Source of the DNA: Microbacterium sp.
GTDB lineage: Bacteria; Actinomycetota; Actinomycetes; Actinomycetales; Microbacteriaceae
Assembly: GCF_017305435.1 (NCBI RefSeq)
Contig: NZ_JAFKIP010000005.1
Span: 124,001 to 188,000 of the forward strand
Reading direction: 5' to 3'
DNA: 64,000 nt
The position numbers and the translations under genes were made by a program. Under the pieces are notes generated by a model, which ran no database searches, had not been told where the DNA came from, and saw only the letters and a list, made by a program, of their open reading frames with translations. Shown one piece after another: positions 63,991-64,000 of the stretch (its first letter is position 1; each line of letters opens with the position of its first letter).

Positions 63991-64000
63991 CGCCTCCTCC

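Overview
The window is high-GC, densely coded DNA of an actinobacterium. Gene content (HspR-controlled dnaK operon, ABC sugar importers without their own ATPase, many apparently leaderless genes, very frequent GGATGCC/GGCATCC words) points to Microbacteriaceae, most likely Microbacterium; this is an inference from sequence style and not from a database match. I see no rRNA, tRNA, insertion sequence, prophage or CRISPR array.

Layout. 1-5018: a small catabolic cluster on the minus strand (partial FAD dehydrogenase, MHS-type transporter, two short-chain dehydrogenases) divergent from an IclR regulator. 5034-9061: heat-shock operon dnaK-grpE-dnaJ-hspR with HAIR-like HspR sites. 9126-25164: the highlight, a carbohydrate locus whose parts fit uptake and breakdown of D-arabinan (the D-arabinofuranose polymer of mycobacterial-type arabinogalactan and lipoarabinomannan). 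It has a secreted DUF4185/GH183 lipoprotein, an ABC importer, a cytoplasmic DUF4185-like protein, GH172 (DUF2961), GH116, a FucI-like isomerase, an FGGY kinase, an RbsD-type pyranase, a Gfo/Idh/MocA oxidoreductase and a LacI repressor. Four good copies of one palindrome (GAAATCGATTTC type) sit in front of its transcription units. 25174-34305: DUF2252 protein, TetR regulator with a divergent ABC-2 exporter, K+ channel, two GT4 glycosyltransferases and a tiny membrane protein divergent from a GlxA-type regulator. 35295-37539: N-domain-less clpB under a HAIR site. 37570-46151: molybdenum supercluster (mogA, moaC, moeA, moaD / moeB-rhodanese, moaE / moaA, modCBA and a Mop-domain regulator). 46185-63990: mostly housekeeping and regulatory genes (nitroreductase, RraA, VOC, CPA1 antiporter, NatAB-like ABC exporter with a two-component system, GT87 enzyme, xthA, D,D-peptidase, pntAB, pyrE), then an unusual structured leader, an F420/NADP-reductase-like gene and a toxin-antitoxin pair whose toxin is frameshifted.

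How the main system would work (inference): the surface lipoprotein cuts D-arabinan into oligosaccharides; the binding protein and two permeases import them, powered by a shared MsiK-type ATPase encoded elsewhere; cytoplasmic GH172 and GH116 release alpha- and beta-D-arabinofuranose, helped by the second DUF4185-like protein; RbsD speeds ring interconversion; the FucI-like isomerase makes D-ribulose and the FGGY kinase makes D-ribulose 5-phosphate for the pentose phosphate pathway. The LacI protein would hold all units off until inducer appears.

Starts were chosen from ribosome binding sites, family alignment remembered from known proteins, and a recurrent pattern in which a -10 hexamer lies 6-7 bases upstream of the start codon. 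No stretch of more than 300 bases lacks a gene.
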